From the NCBI GenBank assembly GCA_032717465.1, contig CM064632.1, positions 20,886,690 through 20,950,689 on the forward strand: a stretch of DNA of 64,000 nt, given 5' to 3'. The DNA is from Coenobita brevimanus (lineage: Eukaryota > Arthropoda > Malacostraca > Decapoda > Coenobitidae). A program made the position numbers and the translations under genes. Each line of letters opens with the position of its first letter. Within the stretch, counting starts at the first letter, position 1. Under the pieces are notes generated by a model. That model did not search any database and was not told the DNA's origin. It saw only the letters and a program-made list of their open reading frames with translations. Shown piece by piece: positions 1 through 12,378 of this stretch.

Positions 1-329
1 GGCCGTGTTTAAGGGGGACAAAGGCTTCCAATGTCTCACAGTGACCTTTGTAACATGCTGGGTTGTAAGGCTTAGTAACTTGTGACCTGCTTTAGTCTCA
101 CTGCGCTGTCTGCAATTTTCAAACGTGTTTTTATACATTAGTGAACCTGGGGGAAGATGCCAATAGAAAACTTAACCAAAATTCTGGGGCCTCTGGTGGG
201 CTGGTTGGTAATGTGTGCGCCTAAAGTCCTGATTTGGGGTTGATCACACCCGGTAAAGGATGCAGGTGGGGCCAAACGCTAAGATGCGCTTAGCCACAGT
301 GCTCAGTTTCTGTCTGTGAGCCTGTGGCG
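1..329. other. Unassigned non-coding sequence
   Basis: I see no coding frame, RNA gene or clear repeat. Composition is ordinary mixed sequence. Confidence 0.5.
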
Positions 330-556
330 GGTTGTTCACATACTATCTTGGAATACAAGGCCAACGTATCACCTAGGTCACCAAAGTTGCCTTACCTAAT
401 TGTTACACAAAGTAGGCCTACTCATTTTACCTAACTCACAAACGGCGAATGGACACCTGAGTCCCGGCTTCAGCTGCTAACACCAGGAATCGAACCACAG
501 CGCTATCGGGCTGGCAGCTTCGTTGCCAGGAATGCTAACCACTAGGCCACTGCATC
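330..556 (-). mobile_element. tRNA-derived SINE
   Basis: Read on the minus strand, positions 552-483 look like a tRNA-derived head. A box-A-like stretch TGGCCTAGTGGTTAGC lies near 545-530 and a box B GGTTCGATTCC near 496-486. The body continues to about 330 and has no tRNA-like 3' half. The head does not fold as an intact tRNA, so I call it a SINE or tRNA-related retroposon. The 3' limit is a guess. Confidence 0.55.
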
Positions 557-1240
557 TGGGTGGATCCCCCCCCCCCCCCGAAAAAAAAAAAGTGTCGTAG
601 TAGTATGCGGTTCATGTGTTATCACGTGTACACACATTTTCTAGGTTCCATCGATGACATACAGACCATACAGACTCCACTCACAAACATTCCAACACGA
701 AATTCCCACATGCACTTCTCATCTGCACTCCTTAAGACTGACTTATACAACTGGCGTATACCTGCGGGTGAAGCACTGGGTGGGGGAGGGACACTTCTCA
801 ACTGACAAAAAAGTGTTCCTGGGCTCTACGGATGAGGTGTCATTAAGAAACCACATAGCACTTCTTGAACTTGGACATGGCACCTTGGCTGGTGTCGTCG
901 TCGGTTAAGAAAGCTCCCAAACTCGTTCTTCCTTAGCAATTTATTTATAGATATGACTGGTTAATAATTTTTTGCATGTTATTTATGCTGTGTATGACGA
1001 TACTGGAGGGATTTGTGTAGCACAAAGGAGGACAGTATGGTGTAAAAAACAACATAAATCACTTAGGAAAAAATGTTAGGGAGTTTCCTTATCCGACGAG
1101 AATACCGGCACTTGAACTTGGACATGGCAGAACTGGTCGTCCATGTCAGCCGTGAATAATCCGCTACTATCATACATACGTACATAATACATACATCTAT
1201 ACATACACTATGTACGTACATGTATACATACATACATACA
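557..1240. other. Non-coding, with C/A homopolymers, dispersed-motif copies and CATA repeats
   Basis: A run of C (566-579) followed by A (581-591) starts the stretch. Around 930-950 (reverse) and 1049-1085 (forward) lie copies of the dispersed motif around AATAAATCACTAAGGAA, which recurs at 5.0-5.3, 12.15, 56.8, 57.5 and 62.1 kb. Degenerate ATAC/CATA repeats fill 1170-1240. The short open frames here have no recognisable family. Confidence 0.5.
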
Positions 1241-1244
1241 TACA

Positions 1245-1500
1245 CACATTTATAGCCAGAAGCATTAACCCCATATGGGGTGGTTACAAACAAGCAGCCG
1301 CCAAACCGCCCTGTCCTTCCCCATTTGGCTGCCCTTCCTCCTGTTCAACACGCCACTCATTTGTCTCCATTCCGTCCTTCCATCTCATCCTCAGTCTCCC
1401 TCCTCCTCCCTCGCCCCACTCCCTACACTCTTCTAGTCAGTCTCATATTCTACATCGTCTCCACATTGCCAAGCAAGCTCAGAGAATTTAACTTTTTCAA
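1245..1500 (+). repeat. Dispersed repeat family C, copy 1
   Basis: The sequence starts with an ATATGGGGTGGTTACAAAC block, followed by a pyrimidine-rich body and ACTCTTCTAGTCAGTCTCAT. The same order of blocks is seen on the minus strand at 3031-3330, and partial copies at 31,985-32,165. The family is unidentified. It is non-coding and probably a retroposon. Confidence 0.5.

Positions 1501-1592
<92 letters not shown>
1501..1592. repeat. (CA)n(TA)n compound microsatellite
   Basis: About 23 CA units run directly into about 20 TA units, immediately upstream of a SINE head. Confidence 0.95.
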
Positions 1593-1593
<1 letters not shown>

Positions 1594-1603
1594 GTGTGTG
1601 TGT

Positions 1604-1909
<306 letters not shown>

Positions 1910-2110
1910 AGCCGTTTGAGTATCCACTGCAGGACCGGCCTAACTCGACCGAAGTCGGGACGATACAGCCAAGGTATCTCTACCAAGTGGCTTAGGCTGT
2001 CTAGTAGAGATTGTATGTAGGGTGAGAAGTGCTTGTTAGTGTAACTGTAGTGTTGGAGTGGCTTTGGATGTGTGTGCAGTCTGTGAACCAAGTGTAATAG
2101 GCCCGCGCAA
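1910..2110. other. Possible retroposon 3' module
   Basis: It begins with ATCATCATCA and a block TCCACTGCAGGAC. The block CCACTGCAGGAC recurs at 2493-2504 after ATGATGTAGCATC. This CATCAT plus CCACTGCAGGAC arrangement resembles LINE 3' tails common in arthropods, but no coding part is present. Confidence 0.35.
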
Positions 2111-2288
2111 GCCGACTGGGTGCAAGCATACTTTATAGTAAGCGACACTGGTTCAACCACAGCACCCCTGGTGTCCGCCAATGCAGTATGTGGCCGGGTG
2201 AACACTCCCAAAGTTTATTACTCTGGTGGGGTGCGAACCCTGGCTCACCCGTGTACGAAACGCAAACTCTACCACTGTACCACAGAGG

Positions 2289-2292
<4 letters not shown>
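2111..2292 (-). mobile_element. tRNA-derived SINE
   Basis: On the minus strand the head (about 2290-2225) carries box A TGGTACAGTGGTAGAG and box B GGGTTCGCACCCC. The body runs toward about 2111. It abuts the AT microsatellite at 2293, the same arrangement as the plus-strand SINE at 1604. It is not an intact tRNA gene: no clean acceptor stem is visible. Confidence 0.65.
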
Positions 2293-2369
<77 letters not shown>

Positions 2370-2374
2370 TAGAT

Positions 2375-2462
<88 letters not shown>
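2293..2462. repeat. (AT)n-(GATA)n-(AT)n-(AC)n compound microsatellite
   Basis: About 150 bp of AT repeats with a short GATA insert near 2368-2380, ending in nine AC units. Confidence 0.95.
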
Positions 2463-2690
2463 CCACAAATGATGATGTAGCATCCTTTATAGTCCACTGC
2501 AGGACTGAGTCTCTCTATTATACTCGTAGGTGCTGCAACCATGAAGCTTTCTCACGATCGCTTAGATTGAGCAGGTAAGGGGTGTGTAAGGACAAGGTGG
2601 GGTGCATGTGACACAGATGGCGTTGTATTTCTGGGCATTAAGAGGCTGTAGTTTCTTCGCCTAGATAAACGACGTGTCTTTTTACATCAG
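2463..2690. other. Second copy of the CCACTGCAGGAC module, otherwise anonymous
   Basis: It shares the CCACTGCAGGAC block and its ATGATG-type lead with 1910-2110. I see no coding potential. Confidence 0.35.
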
Positions 2691-2828
2691 GGTCCCTGAT
2701 TAAGTTATAGGTATGAACAAACTAGTGCAAAGGAGATCTGTCTAAAACTCCCATGGTGCGTCCGGGAATCGAACCTGGGACTTCTTGCTTAAGAGACGAA
2801 TATCCTTCCTGGTACACCACCGCCACAT
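2691..2828 (-). mobile_element. tRNA-derived SINE or tRNA-like retroposon
   Basis: On the minus strand, positions 2824-2755 contain GGTGGTGTACCAGG (box-A-like) and a perfect box B GGTTCGATTCC (about 2776-2766), followed by CGGACGCACCA. The D arm is poor, so this is probably not a working tRNA gene. The body end is uncertain. Confidence 0.5.
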
Positions 2829-3030
2829 ACTTATTTACATGAAGTATAACTCGCTGGGAAAAAGTAGTGGAATATCAAGCTTTCGTTTACTGTTTCAAGA
2901 CATGTGGGAAATTTCAAACGTAACTGTAACTAAGCCTTTCAATGTACTTACATATAAAAACTCTCTGTCATCCCATCAAAAACGATGACATGTTTTTTTT
3001 TAGCTATATCTAGAAAAATATTAACTTTAG

Positions 3031-3330
3031 ACAAGAGTTTCCAGGAAGTAAAGGTGCGTTGTGGTGCTGATGTGGGTGCGATTCAATGTCTTTAGAGAAA
3101 TACTCGAACATGGTTTGATTATGTGGAGAGGTTGGAGAATGAGAGACTGACTAGAAGTGTGTATGAGGGTGAGGAGGAGGGGGAGGAAGAGGATGAGATG
3201 GAGGGATGGCATGGAGGGATATATGAGAGGGGGAGAGGGTATGAGTTGGAGGAGGGCAGTTAAATGGCCACAGGGCGACGTGAAGGCAACTGTGTCCACC
3301 CCTTACGGAATTACAGCTTTTGGTAATAGA
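3031..3330 (-). repeat. Dispersed repeat family C, copy 2
   Basis: Read on the minus strand from 3330 it starts CCAAAAGCTGTAATTCCGTA, then GGGGTGGACACAG, a pyrimidine-rich body, and the block CACTTCTAGTCAGTCTCTCA near 3160-3140. These match family C copy 1 (1245-1500) in order. It extends about 80 bp further than copy 1 and ends in CCTGGAAACTCTTGTC. Confidence 0.5.
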
Positions 3331-3565
3331 CAGATAGATAAACAGGCAGAGAGATAGACAGGAAGATCGACTGACAGACATATACGAAAATCGATTGATA
3401 GATAGATGGATGGACAGACAGACAAACAGAAAGATATAGAAAGACACACAGACTGACAGACAGGCAGACAGACAAACATATAGACAAATACAGACAGATA
3501 GACAGATAGACAGACAGACAGATAGAGACAGACAGATAAATGTATAGAAAGATAGATACACAGAC
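3331..3565. repeat. Imperfect (GACA/GATA)n tetranucleotide array
   Basis: About 235 bp of mixed GACA, GATA and AGAC units. Open frames over it are artefacts of the repeat. Confidence 0.9.
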
Positions 3566-3874
3566 AGACAGAAGTTTTGAAGGGACTTTCGAACTAGAGA
3601 AAATAGGCAAACTCTTTAGCACTTCCTCCTAGATGGGCCTTTCCTATGTTGGGTCCAATATTCTCTAAGCAGCAAGAGTCTAACAGAAAAGATAATCATG
3701 TGGATCAAGTGGTAATGCCAGATAAAGCCGTGTAGTGGAAGCAGGAGTAAAATATAATAATGTTAGGTTGCTTGTAGCCTGAACTTGGGGGACTTTTAAC
3801 CTACTGAGAGGAATTGACAAGGATACTATAAGTACTTTTAAGAGTGAGATTACGAAGTTTTTTTTCTTCCTTAA

Positions 3875-3926
<52 letters not shown>

Positions 3927-4640
3927 TGTGTGTGTGTGTGTGTGTGTGTATTTGTGTGTGTCTCGAAGGAATGACGTAGTCTCCCTACTCATCGACGACT
4001 AATGAAGATAACAAACCAAAGTACATCTTTCCAGAACCGTGATGCAATGAATCGAGATGGGGAAAAATAAAAGACAAAAATTTCTTTAAATGACAAAACT
4101 ATATACTCTTTCCCTACTCAGTGACGCAGGATGGAATGAAAGACACACCCAATGGACCTAACAGCTTTCATAAATTTATCCTATGTCGTGATGCAAAAAG
4201 AAAAAAAAAATCGGAGAAATATAATGCTAAGCAATAAGATTAGAAACACAGAAAAATATTGTCTTGAAATTTTTCGAACGATGTACTTTCTATCTATTCA
4301 GAGACGCCAGAGGGAAGGAAATAGACAACGAAATCAAAAGTTTCACGAAATCAACTTTAATACTTCATGCAAGGCACCAAAAAACAGAAGAGGAGAAACA
4401 GTGTCTCGGAAAATTTAATGGTGGAATGATGTACTCTTTACCTCTTCACTGACGTCTGATGGAAGGAAACAGACGAACGACTAGCAGCTTCCAAATCCTC
4501 CTCCGTCACAGATGCTCTAAAAACCCGCCTCTCCCACACTACCTGATATCCCACTTAAACTGAGCCGGATCGAAGAATTTTCATCACCAATACCCCTCGG
4601 AAGCTTTTGCCTTTATGATTTTGTCACATAAGAATGATCT

Positions 4641-4721
<81 letters not shown>

Positions 4722-4825
4722 GCTTCTGTCTGTGTCTGTTACTAATGACTCTTGTTGGTACACCTTTGTTTCCGCTATATTTTATTTTTTAATCAGTTTA
4801 TGAGTACCTTTTATAGTCCTTTCAT
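3566..4825. other. Non-coding with two compound dinucleotide arrays
   Basis: (GA)n(TG)n occupies about 3878-3950 and (TC)n(AC)n about 4648-4720. Between them are diverged duplications sharing a phrase like GTGACGCAGGATGGAATGAA (4110-4140, 4300-4320, 4452-4470), spaced about 150-180 bp. I see no gene. Confidence 0.5.
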
Positions 4826-4996
4826 CTTAACTTGGCCCAGATTTTCGTCGTTTTGCAGCTTAATCCATGTAGCTCAGTGGAAGAAAAACACAATACTACC
4901 GCTTTACATTATTTCCACAGCACTTCTTTGTGGCTAGCATGAAATTTTAGTGTTTATCTCTTGTTACAACTCAGGATTCAAGATAGAAATATGGAG
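4826..4996 (+). repeat. Dispersed repeat family B, copy 1
   Basis: About 170 bp with ordered blocks CTTGGCCCAGATTTTCGTC, TTTCCACAGCACTTC and GTTACAACTCAGGATTCAAG. The same blocks recur in the same order and strand at 54,100-54,275 and 60,632-60,815. It is a non-autonomous repeat of unknown class. Confidence 0.6.
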
Positions 4997-5010
4997 GTTT
5001 TAGGCCCTTT

Positions 5011-5310
5011 CCACAGCAATTTATTAACCAGACGTATTCAATAAGAAACCGCTAAGGAAGAGGTGTTAGGGCTCTTTCCACAGCAATTTATTAATTGGAC
5101 GTATCCAATAAATCGCTATGGAAGAGGTGTCACGGCCTTTTCCACAACAATTTATTGAGCATACCACACCTAAGCATTCTCCTGCATGTTACCTGTATCG
5201 TTTAAATATCGACATAGTCTGCATCAATAACATGGCAGAGGGTATGGAGGTGTAAGGGGCAGAATAAATCACTAAGGAAGAGGTGTTAGGAAATCCCCAA
5301 AGCCACTTAC
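5011..5310 (+). repeat. Tandem and dispersed copies of family A motif
   Basis: Three copies of a unit containing CTAAGGAAGAGGTGTTAGG and CCACAGCAATTTATT occur at about 5011-5075, 5076-5140 and 5259-5305. The last has the fullest form, AGAATAAATCACTAAGGAAG. The 5200-5300 part also matches 12,060-12,222 over CTGCATCAATAA and AATAAATCACT. Confidence 0.55.
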
Positions 5311-5734
5311 TCTGGGACGCTTAATCTGCAAAGCTTGAGATGAGTCGCAAATCCTTCGAAAACTGAGAATATAGGGAAAAAAAAAAATCGAGATCATATA
5401 CCTTTCATATACCAGCGACGTCTTTCTTTTTTCTTTTATTTTTCTTTCTTTTTTTCTTTTGCTTAATCTTGTTATCTACGGACGATTATATTCAGCTTAG
5501 TAAAGATCTCCAATAATGCAGAAGCTAAAGACGGCCATATCTAAATTAGCCTGAATAATAACCAGAGACAGCAAGAATACCAACAAAATGCCGTCCTCGG
5601 GTTGAAGAGGTTAAAGGAAGGTGTAACTCAACCAAAACCCCCAACCCCCCAGCCTAAATAATAAAATCGTCATGATAACAAAATCTGCAAGAATGTAATC
5701 AAACTACCGTCCCCGGGATCAAAAGGGTTCAATC
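5311..5734. other. Non-coding with two copies of a MITE-like end (family D)
   Basis: Two related segments, about 5555-5612 and 5664-5731, both run from a TGAATAA/TAAATAA block to GTCC(T/C)CGG and then a GAAGAGGTTAA-like end. They match ends at 12.65-12.71, 60.05-60.24 and 61.86-61.92 kb. A T-rich stretch lies at 5406-5462. Confidence 0.5.
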
Positions 5735-6480
5735 GTTTCGTGTCGTTTCATTTATACAGGCCACAATATGCTTGCATGCGTCCACCTTGGTCACCCAACG
5801 GCTGCTCTTCACGTCCTTCAATCACTGGCAGCCACCCTATTCAGTCGCATATCCATGAGGTCACACTCTCTACCTTCGTCCCTGTCTTTTTTGTTCTGCC
5901 CTTCGCAACCCTACCGTCGACGTTCACTTTTCTCACCTTCCGCGCCCAGTTGTTGCCCAGACCGTCTCGATCTACCCATCCTCATCACAATACTGATATA
6001 TTCAAATCCCATCCTTCAATTCTTCAACTGTAATCCTAACCCACTCCCCTTCCCTAGCCTCTCATTCATGGACACACTACATATCCATCTAATCAATGTC
6101 GTTTCTGTACGTCTGAGTCTACCAAATAATACCCTCTTCCTTTACTGCCACTTCCTAACAGCATTACACTCCTACAACATGCCACGTACAAGGATCCTTT
6201 TGCACGAGATGAGAGCTTTCTCGGTGTCAGAAGAGGCAACTGCTCCTTGAATTTTCTTCAAACACTCCTTATCCTAGCCACTGAACTAGCTCCAGCTCCA
6301 TCTTCAGTACATAACATGTCCCCCAAATAAGAAAACTCTCGCACACTCAAGAGACTCTTCAGCATGGTCAATCCTTTCACGTATGACAATTTCTACATGC
6401 TCTCCCCGACACACAAGAAATCGGCATTATTTCGTGGCCTAACTACAATACCACTACACGTTTTATGCGCCCACTTATCA
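5735..6480 (-). pseudogene. Degraded non-LTR retrotransposon (RTE-like) C-terminal region
   Basis: On the minus strand, 6480-6420 reads DKWAHKTCSG, like the C..W.H..CSG knuckle of RTE-like polyproteins. Positions 6334-6180 read in one frame FSYLGDMLC, DGAGASSVARIRS, a TGA stop, then LPLLTPRKLSSRAKG and LYVACCRSVMLLGS. This is the usual block after the reverse-transcriptase YADD region, in the family's usual order. Further down, 5925-5885 gives VAKGRTKKTG, the GRPKKTW-like C-terminus. Stops and frame changes show it is dead, and the catalytic RT domain is absent. It is a different family from the LINE at 62-64 kb. Confidence 0.75.
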
Positions 6481-6685
6481 AAAACACTACGCAATATGGA
6501 GTTACTTCCAAGATGGAGTTAAAATCGCTCAAAACTCATAAAATAATACCTGAACGCTCAGTCTAAAAACTACAAAACTACACGACAAAAACTCACACCT
6601 TCAGGGGATAATGAGCAGAGCAAAAATCACGATAATCTCAAGAATATACGAACAAACCCAAGAGGATACAAAGCCGAACACTCAC

Positions 6686-6838
6686 TCAGTCTGGAGATCT
6701 TGAAGGCATCGGCAGTGCTGATAATATCGACGAAGGCGTGTAGTTCGAGTCCGAGGCTGGTGTAGTTTTGGTTGTACTGCTTGATGGCGTGGAGGAAGGC
6801 GCCCTGTATGTCCCTTGAGTCACGGTCAAAGATGGCAC
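6686..6838 (-). CDS. Internal exon, ionotropic glutamate receptor (AMPA/kainate-like) N-terminal domain
   Basis: On the minus strand a pyrimidine tract and CTGCAG acceptor (AG at 6840-6839) precede a 153-bp open exon, followed by a GTGAGT donor (6685-6680). Both ends are phase 1: the exon starts with GT completing a Gly codon and ends with one base, A. It encodes GAIFDRDSRDIQGAFLHAIK, then a tract containing LGLELHAFVD, and ends IISTADAFKISRL. In iGluRs the start of the amino-terminal (ATD) domain reads like GAIF...AF..A...N, with a V/I..ADAF..S..L element before the next exon (ICxQFxRGV). Arthropod GluR1/GluRIA-type receptors fit best from memory. Such receptors are glutamate-gated cation channels at synapses. 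Only this exon is found; the rest probably lies outside the window or in large introns. The exon is only about 200 bp from a LINE remnant. Confidence 0.78.
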   Translation of the reverse strand: MPSLTVTQGTYRAPSSTPSSSTTKTTPASDSNYTPSSILSALPMPSRSPD

Positions 6839-6970
6839 CTGCAGAGAGAAAGGAAAGAGTTGTTAGAAAAGTTTACCTGGGGCAATTATAAGGTGTTTTC
6901 TTTTTCTAATAGAATTTGTAGAGTGAAAGACGAGAGTTTGCTATGAGGGTCTCTTTGGGTAAATTAAGTG

Positions 6971-7011
<41 letters not shown>

Positions 7012-7937
7012 GCTGACTAACTAACTAATCAACAAAGCCTCCTCACCCTCTCACTTGAAGAGTGGAAGAGGAGAGTTTGCTAGAAGGGTTTGTTATGGGG
7101 AAATGTAGTTTTATTTTTTCTAACCTGACAATTACCGACTCCCATTTTCAGCTCAGTTGATGGCCAAGTGTAGTGCGAATGGAGACTTGATTTGCCTAGT
7201 AACCAAGGAGACCTCAAAATAACATAACTGCATTTCGTGGCACCACAATTTAACATTCAGAGTGACCTAGTTCCGTCAAGTAAAAAGAGCTCCAGCACTG
7301 CAGAGATTCACACAGGTGAGGCGCAACCCATCCGCTCACTCAATGTAGCGAGGTTTTCGGGTGACTCTACAATGAATATCAAGCCAAACGGTTTCCTATA
7401 ACATTGGAAACCTATTCAAGAGACAAGTGTAGCAGTAGCGTGTCGCCATGGCTATACTTGCTGGACATACATACGTACGTACAGTACATATATTTTCAAT
7501 TCCAGAGTTTTCTTGTGTAGTGCTAATACAGTAGACAAGCAGGGTACACAAATGGCGCGCCACCTGCTGAATATTGCCTCAGTGGGTTGCCTTGATAATA
7601 TTGAGTTCCTAATTCTGAACACGTGTGGTTTTCTAGATAGTTATTTCACAATGGTTACATTTAAAAGTGGCGACTGTTTCACTGCTTTCTCAACCTACAC
7701 GGGTAAGCCACAGCTGATTAGGTACTAGGTTGCCTGTATATCAGTGATATACGTTCCACTGATTCCTCGACCCATATGGGGGAGTACACAGCTGCTAAGG
7801 TACTAGGTCACCTATGCAGGTACAGGGTAACTAACACTACAATCTTGACATACGTACATACATACATGCAATACATCGCACAGTACGACGCATCGCTTCT
7901 TTTTGCATAACCAACGTTCTTTTGCACTGTGTACATT
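6839..7937. other. Non-coding, probably intron of the receptor gene
   Basis: Positions just 5' (minus strand) of the receptor exon are presumably intronic. A CT microsatellite lies at about 6973-7013. No second exon with family similarity was found. The short plus-strand frame at 7513-7728 has no recognisable features. Confidence 0.45.
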
Positions 7938-8022
7938 ATGACCATCATCATCATCATCATCATCATCACCATCGTCATCATCATCATTATCATCATCAGC
8001 AACACTCTCCTCCTCCTCCTCC

Positions 8023-8064
<42 letters not shown>
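7938..8064. repeat. (CAT)n trinucleotide microsatellite
   Basis: Two CAT blocks of about 55-60 bp are separated by CAGCAACACT and a CCT run. Frames reading poly-His, poly-Ile or poly-Met here are repeat artefacts. Confidence 0.95.
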
Positions 8065-8739
<675 letters not shown>

Positions 8740-9851
8740 TTATCACTATGTCCCCACCTTGTCCTCGCACCTCCTATGGCTCCCTCCCCCCCTGCCAAGT
8801 CTCTGTCCTCCCCCTTCTCCAGACCACCTCTTCTGCTGTCCTTCCCCATTCCCCCTCCGCTGCCCTCTTCCCCTACCTCTCCCCTTCCCCATCCCCTGCC
8901 TCTCCCCCTCCCTGCCAGATTCCATCAACTTGGGATCTTGAAGATTTTGTGGATTTGTGGTGATGGCGGTTCCACGGAAGAAGGGCCCTTGTCTTTCAAT
9001 TTACATATTTCTTTGATGTGTCTCTCCCTCCATCTCCCCCTTCCCTCCCATTCCCCTCTTTCTCCTTTCCCTCTAGCCTTCTTCTTTGCTATCCTTATCT
9101 CATTCTAGTAGTTCAGTTACTCTTCTAGGAGCTGCCTAGCATGGGCCAACCGGCCTACTGCAGTTATCCTCTCTTCTTATGTTCTTATGTTCTTATGTTC
9201 TCCCGTTCTCCCATCTCCTCTCCTTTCGCCTCATCTCTCCTCCGTCTCTACCCTTCGGCCATTTTATTCAGGATTTCCATTTCGTACCTCCACCTTCTCC
9301 ACCTCCCTACCTCCTCTCTTTCCCTCTCCCTACCTCCTCTCTTCCCCCCCCATCCCCTCTCTTTCCCCCTCCCTACCTGACCACTCTCTCCCTACATACA
9401 TCTCTTCCCCTCATCCCAAGCTTTACTTTTTCATCCTCCCCCATCCTTTTCCCCGCTCTGCCTTCACTTTCTCGGCAAGGTGTTTCTAGTTTCCCCTTTT
9501 CTCCCCTCAGATTCCTTTCTTTTCCCTCTCCCTTCTCCCCACCTTCTTCCCCCCATTTTCTTCGTCTCCCCACCCTCCCTTCACCTCCCCACTTCCCCAT
9601 TCTCTCGTTTCCTCCTCCTCATCTTCCTCTTACCCCATCCTGCTCCTCATGACTACTGTTTCCAGGTTTCTCACTCATTCCTTCCTCTTCCCCTCCCTCC
9701 TCAGTCCTCCCTTTCCCTCCCTCTCACTCCCTCTTCCCCCTTTCTCCACCTTTCTTCCCTCTTCCCCCAGTCCACCCCCCCCCCAACTCCTCTTGGTATT
9801 GTGTATTCAGGGTTCATGCTCATGCCCCTCCCCCTCCTTCCCCTCTCCGTC

Positions 9852-9904
<53 letters not shown>

Positions 9905-11150
9905 ATACACAAATCTCCTTTTCCCTCCCTCTCCTCCCCTCTTCCTACCTCCATCTCTCCCCTCTCCTCCCCTCGGCTATTGCGTTCAGGGTTTCTTGTC
10001 TGTCACCCCCCCCTTCTCTTTCTACCCTCCCCCCCTGCATACCCTCCCCCCACTTTACGTCCTCTCCCCTCCTCCTTTTCTCTCTTCTCCTCCCTATCCC
10101 CCAGTCTCCCTACCCTTCCTTCTCTTCCACCCTCTCCATCCCCAACTACTTTCTTTCCCTACTTCTTGTCTGCTTTGGTCCCCCTCCGTTCTCTCCCTCA
10201 CTCCTCCCTTCCATCTCCTCTCCTCCTCATCTTCCTTTTCTCCCCTCTCTTTACTGTTTCCCTATTTCCTTCTTCCATTCTAACCTCCATTTCCCCCACT
10301 CTTCTTTCTTTCCTTTCTCCCCCTTCCTTCCCCTCTTCCTCGTCCTTCGTGCTCTCCTGTTCCTCTTCCCCCTTCTATCCCACCCTTGCCATCCCACTTC
10401 CACCTCTCCCCTTTTCTCCCACGTTCCACCTCTCACCCTCTTCCTTTCTCTCCCTCGTCTCTTTAAACCTCTGCTACCCTTCTATCCCCTTCCTCCTTTC
10501 CTCTCGCCCCTCACCTCCTCTTTCCAATGTCCCTCCCTACTTCCTCCTTTACCTTTTCCTTCATCCGTCCCCTCCCTCTTCTCATCTCTTCTCTTCCCCA
10601 TCCTTCCCTCTTTTACCTCTCCTCTTCCTCTTTTCTCACACGCAGCTCTAATTCCCTTTCCCCCTCCCCCTCGCCCTTCCTTACACCCTTCCTTACTCCT
10701 TCCACCATTTTCCTTTCCCTCTCAAACCTCCACTTGTACTCCCTTTTCCCTTTTTCTCTCTTTCTGCCTCACCCTTCCCTTCCTTCCCTTCCCCTTCTCC
10801 TCCCCTCATTCCCTTATATATTTTTACATCACTCACTCTATTCTACCTCCCAGTCTCTCTCCCTACCTCTCCTCTTTTCCTTCCCTTCCTTTCTCTTCCC
10901 CTTTGCGCCCTGTCTCCATCTCTCTCTTTACACTCCCTCTTCTCATTTCCTCCTCCTCCTCCCCACCTCCCTATATTCTTTCTTACTTCGCTTCTTCCAT
11001 CTTCTTTCTCCCCCTCTCCATCCTATTTTCCCATCTCTCTCCCTTTTCTCCTTCCTCCTTCTCCCTCCCTACTTGTCCACTTCTCCCTTCCATCTTCTTT
11101 CTCCCCCTCTCCCTACCTCCTCTCTACCCTCCCTGCCTCCGTGTCAACGG
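8740..11150. repeat. 2.4-kb near-pure polypyrimidine (plus strand) tract
   Basis: The plus strand is overwhelmingly C and T, with purines confined to short islands. It includes a (TC)n microsatellite at about 9855-9902. Long Ser/Pro/Leu-rich frames on this strand, and Gly/Arg/Glu-rich ones on the other, are composition artefacts. Islands such as GTGTATTCAGGGTTCATGC (9799-9817), TATTGCGTTCAGGGTTTC (about 9978-9995) and TGTTTCCAGGTTTC (9657-9670) recur every 140-220 bp, so the tract may be a decayed higher-order tandem array. Confidence 0.9.
9098..9192 (+). mobile_element. Retroposon 3' tail with TTATGTTC repeats
   Basis: Inside the pyrimidine tract, a mixed-sequence segment contains CCTAGCATGGGCCAACCGGC and CTACTGCAGTTATCC. 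It ends in three TTCTTATG-type units. This looks like the 3' end of a SINE or LINE with a short tandem tail, a form I have seen in decapod repeats. No head is visible. Confidence 0.4.
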
Positions 11151-11445
<295 letters not shown>

Positions 11446-11539
11446 AGCCTTCCGTCCTGTTCCTTGGCTACAGAATCTCGAAATACAAAAGTGTGACTCA
11501 GGAGACTTTGTAACACCGCTTCCTTCCCGACTCATTTGG

Positions 11540-12060
11540 CATATTACACCTTACCATTTACATCTTGACGTTTACACCTTACCAGTACACCTTACCATTA
11601 CACCTGACCATTTATACCTGACCATTTACACCTTACCATTACACCTTACCATTACACCTGACCATTTACACCTTACCAGTACACCTTACCATTACACCTG
11701 ACTATTTACACCTGACCATTTACACCTTACCATTACACCTTACCATTTACACCTTACCATTTACACCTTACCATTACACCTTACCATTACACCTTACCAT
11801 TACACCTTACCATTACACCTTACCATTTACACCTTACCATTACACCTTACCATTACACCTTAACACATACACTTTACCATTTACACCTTACCATTACACC
11901 TTACCATTTACACCTTACCATTTACACCTTACCATTACACCTTACCATTTACACCTTAACACATACACTTTACCATTTACACCTTACCATTAATTACCAT
12001 TTACACCTTTCCATTTTGCATATTTCACCTTACCATTTTCTTTTTCGCATATTTCCCCTT
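11540..12060. repeat. Minisatellite, 15-16-bp units (TTACACCTTACCA)
   Basis: Over 30 copies of a unit alternating TTTACACCTTACCA and TTACACCTTACCA, with variants such as CACCTGACCA and TAACACATACACT. It decays after about 12,000 into TTTTGCATATTTC variants. Confidence 0.95.
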
Positions 12061-12328
12061 ACCATTTTCTGTCTATGTTCTTTATATGGTATTGATGTTG
12101 ACACACTCTGCATCAATAAAATAAACGAGGATAATGATGTGGACTATGCTGAATAAATCACTAAACAAATCTCTAAATAAATCATTCTGAAGGATAAATC
12201 AATATGGGAGAGGTATTACGAATCAACAAAGCCGCTTGGCATAAGACCTTCTCTCTAAAACAGCGCCATTTTCTGTGCCTTTAGTTTTTATTTTTTAAGC
12301 AGCATGAAAACAGCCTATCCTCCTCCTC

Positions 12329-12378
<50 letters not shown>

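Noticed and set aside
1063..1293. Short frames over CATA and GT/CA repeats here and elsewhere (8.4-8.7, 15.3-15.6, 34.5-34.8 kb)
   Set aside because: Dinucleotide and tetranucleotide repeats give Tyr-Ile, Cys-Val or His-Thr frames with no gene structure.
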